This document shows, piece by piece, positions 33,391 through 37,401 of a stretch of DNA of 37,401 bases. A model generated the notes under the pieces. The model had not been told where the DNA came from, did not search any database, and saw only the letters and a list, made by a program, of their open reading frames with translations. How positions within the stretch are numbered: position 1 is the stretch's first letter; each line of letters starts with the position of its first letter. Both the position numbers and the translations under genes were made by a program. Origin of the DNA: Clostridiales bacterium DTU053 (GTDB lineage: Bacteria; Bacillota; Clostridia; Oscillospirales; Acutalibacteraceae); NCBI GenBank assembly GCA_001512765.1, contig LFSO01000046.1:1-37401 (forward strand), in the 5' to 3' direction.

Positions 33391-33419
33391 AGTTTATCAT
33401 AAATTTTTCTTTGTGTAAA
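33391..33419 (-). promoter_or_regulatory. Sigma-A promoter of the double thyX gene
   Basis: On the minus strand TTTACA (33419-33414), 17 bases, TAAACT (33396-33391). Confidence 0.65.
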
Positions 33420-33429
33420 TCACTAAAGC

Positions 33430-33454
33430 AAAAAGGGAGCCGGTAGGCTCCCTT
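33430..33454 (-). terminator. Terminator of the anchored hydrolase gene
   Basis: A 9-pair stem (33433-33441 with 33446-33454), a 4-base loop and Ts on the minus strand. Confidence 0.85.
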
Positions 33455-33465
33455 GATTATTTAAT

Positions 33466-34455
33466 TTATGCCACGCTTTCCTCTGCCATGGCGGGGGTAA
33501 GATACTTATCCACAAACGAGAATACGGTTTTCCAGTACAGCTCGGGGTTTACCTCATCGGAGTTTGCGTGTACCGCTCCCTCTACTACCAGCCTTTCCTT
33601 TTCGCAGACGGCGTTGTCGTAGAGGACATCCAGCATCCAGAAGGGCACGAACTCATCCTTGTCGCCGTGGATAAAGAGGGTGGGTGTTTTTGACCTCTGA
33701 ACGCAGTCAAGGGGCGAGCATTTTCTCGGGTCGAAGCCGTCCCTGATAATTGCGTATCTGCGAAGGGCGTAGAGGAAGGGGAAGGGCGGGAGATGCACGA
33801 CATTCTTGCATTGCACCATAAACTCCTCCCACGCTGTGGTAAATCCGCAGTCGGAAATGGCGCACTTTACATTGTCGGGCAAATCCTCTCCCGTGGTCAT
33901 AAGGGTTGTGGCGGCGCCCATGGATACGCCGTACAATACTATCTCAGCATCCTCATCAAAGGTGACGAGATAGTTTATCCAGTCGACAATGTCAAGTCTG
34001 TCGTGATAGCCCATTGAAACGGTTTTCCTGTCACTCAGTCCATGTCCGCCAAGATAGGGCATCAGAACATTAAATCCCCTCTTGTAAAACTCATACGCGG
34101 GACCTGCCATGCGGTAGGGCGAGCTTGTGTAGCCGTGAATGCAGATTAAATATTTGTGCCGGTTTACTTCAGCGGGTATGTACCTTGCGCGGATTGTTTC
34201 GCCCCTTAAAGATATAAGCTCCAAATCGTTGTCGTCCTGGGCGGCGTACCACTCGGAAGCGTTTTCATACTTTTCGAGGGCTCTGCACCTTTCTTTTTCC
34301 GCCTCGGGGGGCAAATGGGGTTTGTTCTTTTTATGTACCGCTTTGCTTGTCAGGAATGCTTCGTAGAATCCGGCTCCCGCGGCAAAATAGAAAAGACCTG
34401 CTCCCGCAGCGCCGGCAAGGGCGATTTTTGCGCCCTTACTCAGTTTCTTACCCAT
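33466..34455 (-). CDS. Membrane-anchored alpha/beta hydrolase
   Basis: This 329-residue protein has an N-terminal hydrophobic segment (~10-35, alanine/glycine-rich) after KK, probably a signal anchor. The hydrolase domain shows the oxyanion region CIHGYTSSPYRMAGPAYEF, a PYLGGHGLSD turn, the nucleophile elbow GVSMGA (Ser178), an acid in IHGDKDEFVP and the His in GAVHANS. The pattern is that of esterase/acylaminopeptidase-like proteins common in Clostridia; the substrate is unknown. AAGGAG lies 7 bases before the ATG. It has its own promoter, with a repeated ATCGAT at the transcription start, and its own terminator. Confidence 0.82.
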   Translation of the reverse strand: MGKKLSKGAKIALAGAAGAGLFYFAAGAGFYEAFLTSKAVHKKNKPHLPPEAEKERCRALEKYENASEWYAAQDDNDLELISLRGETIRARYIPAEVNRHKYLICIHGYTSSPYRMAGPAYEFYKRGFNVLMPYLGGHGLSDRKTVSMGYHDRLDIVDWINYLVTFDEDAEIVLYGVSMGAATTLMTTGEDLPDNVKCAISDCGFTTAWEEFMVQCKNVVHLPPFPFLYALRRYAIIRDGFDPRKCSPLDCVQRSKTPTLFIHGDKDEFVPFWMLDVLYDNAVCEKERLVVEGAVHANSDEVNPELYWKTVFSFVDKYLTPAMAEESVA

Positions 34456-34528
34456 AATACAACTCCTTGCGTCAGCTTAAGAATTTATTACACAAAACGC
34501 CTTTCGGCGCGACCTTTCAAAGCAAAGA

Positions 34529-34550
34529 ATATCGATTAAAAAATATCGAT
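34529..34550. promoter_or_regulatory. Paired ATATCGAT repeats at the hydrolase transcription start
   Basis: ATATCGAT occurs at 34529-34536 and 34543-34550, each containing palindromic ATCGAT, centred 14 bases apart and just downstream of the -10 box. This could be an operator; no regulator is recognised. Confidence 0.4.
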
Positions 34551-34553
34551 ACA

Positions 34554-34582
34554 ATTATACCCTTGTTTTTAAATTAATGCAA
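34554..34582 (-). promoter_or_regulatory. Sigma-A promoter of the anchored hydrolase gene
   Basis: On the minus strand TTGCAT (34582-34577), 17 bases, consensus TATAAT (34559-34554). Confidence 0.75.
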
Positions 34583-34596
34583 TGTTGAAAGGGAAA

Positions 34597-35061
34597 TTAC
34601 TGAAGTTCTATTACAGAATATACTCTGTCGCCGCGTTCCTTAAATTTGGCTCCGCACTTCTCGAAAACTCTTTTTGAGGCAATATTGCTCTTGGGCATGT
34701 TACCCGTGATGTATTTAAAGCCCTTTTCTTTAAGAGTTTTTTTAAGCTCGTTTAAAAGCTCGGTGCCGTATCCCTTGCCCCAGTATTTGCTGGAAATATA
34801 AAAGCCCACTCCGGCTGTTTCGCCGCCCCTTATCGGGACATATGACGCGGTTCCGATTGCGACGCCGTCAAGCAAAACGGCATAGCAGAATCCGCCGTTT
34901 TTGTGCTCCCATCTTTTGCACTGCTCAAAGAACTCATATTCGGATGTGGGGGCGGGAGCTTTGCCCTGCCCGTAAAGATGTCTCGCAAGCTCGGTATCCG
35001 TGGAAACTATTAAGCTTAAAGCTTCGCAGTGCTTTCTGTCAATTACTTCTATACTAATCAA
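34597..35061 (-). CDS. GNAT family N-acetyltransferase
   Basis: This 154-residue GNAT-fold protein has the acetyl-CoA site in YWGKGYGTELL (R/QxxGxG/A type) after the strand GVGFYISS, and the C-terminal block GNMPKSNIASKRVFEKCG typical of RimJ-like members. The acceptor (protein N-terminus, small molecule or antibiotic) cannot be told. The start is TTG, since AGGAGG lies 7 bases upstream and the nearby ATG is out of frame. It has its own promoter and is divergent from the mreB-like gene. Confidence 0.85.
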   Translation of the reverse strand: MISIEVIDRKHCEALSLIVSTDTELARHLYGQGKAPAPTSEYEFFEQCKRWEHKNGGFCYAVLLDGVAIGTASYVPIRGGETAGVGFYISSKYWGKGYGTELLNELKKTLKEKGFKYITGNMPKSNIASKRVFEKCGAKFKERGDRVYSVIELQ

Positions 35062-35080
35062 TTCATCGCCTCCTACATTT

Positions 35081-35109
35081 AGTTTACTTTAAATACAAAA
35101 TTAAAGCAA
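35081..35109 (-). promoter_or_regulatory. Sigma-A promoter of the GNAT gene
   Basis: On the minus strand TTGCTT (35109-35104), 17 bases, TAAACT (35086-35081). Confidence 0.65.
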
Positions 35110-35150
35110 GTCGCCAATTCTTTCTGCGGTTATATAAGGAAATCGGCGTA

Positions 35151-35179
35151 TTGAAGTAAAGTTCTTATTGTGGTATACT
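35151..35179 (+). promoter_or_regulatory. Extended -10 promoter of the mreB-like gene
   Basis: TTGAAG (35151-35156), 17 bases, TGG then TATACT (35174-35179). Confidence 0.7.
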
Positions 35180-35214
35180 TTTTTAGAATTTTATGTTTCT
35201 TTGGGGGAATAGTT

Positions 35215-36249
35215 TTGCTCGGAATGCGTATAGGCATTGACCTGGGCACAGACTCAATAATAGCTTATGCTGAGGGCAAGGGCATTGTACTGTCAGAGCC
35301 CTCTGTCGTTGTTTGCGACGCGTTCACGGGCAAGCCCGTCGCCATGGGCGGCGCGGCTCTCAAAATGACGGGCAGGGTCCCCGGTTCTCTTAATGTGGTA
35401 AGACCTTTAAAGGACGGAATCGTCTCAGACTTCCGGCTGACTGAGCTGATGCTCAGGTACTATATACAAAAAATCTGCAAGAGCGCGGTTTTAAGACCCT
35501 TTGTTGCCGTTTGCGTTCCCAGCACGGTCACAAGGTTTGAGAAAAAAACCATCCTCAATGTAATTATGGCGGCGGGCGCCGGCAATGCCTGCCTTATTGA
35601 AGAGCCCCTTGCCGCGGCATTGGGCGCGGGAATCGGCACAAAAAAGCCGAGAGGCAGCGTTGTTGTGGACATCGGCGGCGGAACCACCGACACGGCGGTA
35701 ATTACCATGGGCAGTATTGCGGTTTCAAGCTCCGTTAAGGCGGCGGGAGGCAGCATTACCAACGCTATAATAAGGTACCTAAGCCGTGAAAGGGATATTG
35801 AGGTGGGCTACCTTACCGCTGAGGAGATTAAATGCACTATCGGCAGCGCGGTTCTCAGAGAGGAAGAAACCGCAATGGTCGCGAACGGCAAGAGCATTGT
35901 GTCGGGAATGCCGCTCAGCTTTGAAATAAACTCTACCGAGGTTTATTACGCAATAAAGGATGAGCTTGACCATATTCTTCAGGGCACCCTTCAGGTGCTG
36001 GAGCGCACTCCCCCCGAGCTTATGAGCGACATTATGGATACGGGTCTGACTTTAACGGGCGGGGGTTCCCTGCTTTACGGCATGGCGGAGATGTTCAAGC
36101 GTCATACGGGAATAGATACGGATATCGCTGGCGAGCCCCAGTACTGCGTAGCAAGGGGTATAGGCGCCGCTCTCAGAAATGCCGATATTCTCAGAACCAG
36201 CAGTTTTGCTTTAAGTCAGGACGAGCTTTTGGCAGCGTCAAACATTTAG
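35215..36249 (+). CDS. mreB: MreB/Mbl-like bacterial actin
   Basis: This actin-fold ATPase has 344 residues from a TTG at 35215, chosen because GGGGG lies 7 bases upstream and because it gives the usual family opening (LGMRIGIDLGT). Nucleotide-binding motifs are GIDLGTDS (phosphate 1), VVDIGGGTTDTAVI (phosphate 2) and LTGGGSLLYGMAE (adenosine). The middle IEEPLAAALGAGI is also typical. It forms membrane-bound filaments that guide cell-wall synthesis in rods. No mreC, mreD or rodA follows; recD2 comes next, 7 bases after the TAG stop. It may therefore be a second MreB paralogue (Mbl/MreBH-like). Confidence 0.85.
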   Translation: MLGMRIGIDLGTDSIIAYAEGKGIVLSEPSVVVCDAFTGKPVAMGGAALKMTGRVPGSLNVVRPLKDGIVSDFRLTELMLRYYIQKICKSAVLRPFVAVCVPSTVTRFEKKTILNVIMAAGAGNACLIEEPLAAALGAGIGTKKPRGSVVVDIGGGTTDTAVITMGSIAVSSSVKAAGGSITNAIIRYLSRERDIEVGYLTAEEIKCTIGSAVLREEETAMVANGKSIVSGMPLSFEINSTEVYYAIKDELDHILQGTLQVLERTPPELMSDIMDTGLTLTGGGSLLYGMAEMFKRHTGIDTDIAGEPQYCVARGIGAALRNADILRTSSFALSQDELLAASNI

Positions 36250-36256
36250 GGTGTTT

Positions 36257-37401
36257 ATGTATAGCCAGGACTATAAAGAAAAAATCAGCGGCATAGTGGA
36301 CAGGGTTGTTTTCCGTAATGAGGAAAACAGCTTTACTGTTATTGAGCTAAACTGCGGCGGTGAGCTTGTAACCGCCGTCGGTTCCCTGCCCGAGCTTTCT
36401 TCAGGCGAGGAAATCAGCCTTTACGGCACCTGGGACAGCCATACCCTTTTCGGAAGGCAGTTTAAGGCGAGTCAAATCGAAAGGAAGATGCCCGAAACCG
36501 CCTCTCAGCTTTTACGGTATCTTTCGGCGGGCACAATCAAGGGCATCGGAGCCAAAACCGCACTTAAAATAATTGAGCAGTTCGGAGAAAACAGCTTTAA
36601 GGTACTCTCAGAAGAGCCTGAGAGGCTGACTCAGATAAGGGGCATTTCCCTTGAGAAGGCCAGAAGAATTTCGGACGAATACAACAGCCAGATGGCAATC
36701 AGAACGGTTATGATTGCCCTTGAAGGCTACGGGCTTAAAGCTCATGAGTGCATAGAGATTTTCAAGATTCTCGGCCCCTCCGCTGTGGCGGCGGTGGAAA
36801 ATAATCCATATATATTATGCTCTATACTCAGCGGTTTTACTTTTGAAAGAGCGGAAGAAATAGCAGCGAAACTGCCCGAAAAGCCCGACAACAAGCACAG
36901 GCTCAGAGCGGGTATTGAGTTTATACTGAGGCATAATTTGGGCAACGGGCATACATGCGTGCCCTATGATAAAATAGTTTCCCTTTCCGCCACTTACCTT
37001 AATGAGGGAACCGACGCTATAGAAATCGCCATAGACGAAATGCTGGAAAATCAGCTTCTCTACTCCGCCGAGATTGACGGCAGACTCTTTATATTCCTCC
37101 CTGAAATGTATAGGGCGGAAAGGAAGGCGGCGGAGCGTCTGTTGGCTTTAATGAAATTCTCCCCCGGCTCCGTGGGCGCTTTGCGTGAGGAAATAGAAAG
37201 CATTGAAACCGCCGTCGGCATCAGCTACGGGGAGCTGCAGAAAAAGGCTCTTGAAACCGCGGCGATGAAAGGCGTTATGATTCTGACGGGCGGACCCGGA
37301 ACGGGAAAGACCACGACGCTGAAAGGCATTATCAGCCTATTTAAAAAGAGGGGTCTTCACATAGCCCTTGCCGCTCCCACGGGAAGGGCGGCAAAGCGCA
37401 T
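36257..37401 (+). CDS. recD2: RecD2-type ATP-dependent DNA helicase, 3' end outside window
   Basis: The visible 381 codons cover the N-terminal half of RecD2 (SF1B 5'-3' helicase, usually ~720-750 residues). The N-terminal OB-like domain begins ISGIVDRVVFRNEENSFTV. A helix-hairpin-helix region follows (GTIKGIGAKTALKIIEQFG and LTQIRGISLEKARRI). Walker A is GGPGTGKTTT, and the frame is open to the window's end at PTGRAAKR. The ATG at 36257 has AGGGTG upstream; an in-frame GTG at 36251 is possible. It follows the mreB-like gene closely and is probably cotranscribed. RecD2 acts in DNA repair independently of RecBC. Confidence 0.92.
   Translation, partial: MYSQDYKEKISGIVDRVVFRNEENSFTVIELNCGGELVTAVGSLPELSSGEEISLYGTWDSHTLFGRQFKASQIERKMPETASQLLRYLSAGTIKGIGAKTALKIIEQFGENSFKVLSEEPERLTQIRGISLEKARRISDEYNSQMAIRTVMIALEGYGLKAHECIEIFKILGPSAVAAVENNPYILCSILSGFTFERAEEIAAKLPEKPDNKHRLRAGIEFILRHNLGNGHTCVPYDKIVSLSATYLNEGTDAIEIAIDEMLENQLLYSAEIDGRLFIFLPEMYRAERKAAERLLALMKFSPGSVGALREEIESIETAVGISYGELQKKALETAAMKGVMILTGGPGTGKTTTLKGIISLFKKRGLHIALAAPTGRAAKR

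Noticed and set aside
1..37401. tRNA genes, CRISPR arrays, insertion sequences or prophage
   Set aside because: No T-loop/acceptor patterns, regular spaced repeats, transposase motifs or attachment repeats were seen on either strand.

Overview
The window (37,401 bases, moderate GC) looks like chromosomal DNA of a strictly anaerobic Clostridia-type Bacillota, plausibly an Oscillospirales/Ruminococcaceae-like gut organism. The evidence is the rpmG-secE-nusG-rplK-rplA order, a Bacillus-type PurF with a propeptide and Fe-S cysteines, strong AGGAGG ribosome sites, frequent TTG starts, sigma-A promoters with 17-base spacers, and a flavin-based NAD/NADP transhydrogenase operon. No tRNA, rRNA, CRISPR array, transposase or phage gene was found. 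All calls rest on reading the sequence; no database search was run.

Layout. 17-799: an MgtC/SapB-like membrane protein. 886-3949 (minus): a compact acyl-activating lipid operon (AMP-dependent acyl synthetase, acyl carrier protein, PlsC-like acyltransferase with a zinc ribbon), preceded by a 7+7 palindrome that may be an operator. 3950-4461: an AT-rich gap with a nested palindrome. 4462-7138 (minus): GH13 oligo-1,6-glucosidase-type enzyme followed by a lysophospholipase-like hydrolase. 7407-10767 (plus): YjdF-like membrane protein, DegV fatty-acid-binding protein and a radical SAM/SPASM enzyme, each with its own promoter. 10806-12839: YbjQ-like protein, membrane-anchored GH16 glucanase and IspD-type cytidylyltransferase. 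13093-16107 (plus): purC-purF and an EamA transporter gene broken by one in-frame TAG.

16133-16652 holds the least explained locus: two convergent genes for 42- and 40-residue peptides. Each has its own terminator and ribosome site, and the two have near-identical extended -10 promoters. Both peptides have a hydrophobic helix followed by an acidic tail containing TT and AP. 16917-19200: a Gfo/Idh/MocA oxidoreductase and an MscS channel. 19302-23883 (minus): a three-gene flavoprotein/Fe-S operon with the composition of the Sporomusa-type transhydrogenase Stn (NAD, NADP and ferredoxin). 24001-25005 (minus): a beta-propeller glycosidase-like protein.

25214-27931 (minus) is the ribosomal/transcription operon. 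It has two RNA motifs that resemble the L1-binding part of 23S rRNA, one before rplK and one before rplA, which implies double autogenous control by L1. 28024-34455 (minus): an M23/LysM/G5 cell-wall peptidase with a WalR-type box, a large unknown membrane protein, a tandem-duplicated ThyX, and a membrane-anchored alpha/beta hydrolase. 34597-37401: a GNAT acetyltransferase (minus), then an MreB-like protein and the start of RecD2 (plus), which runs off the window.
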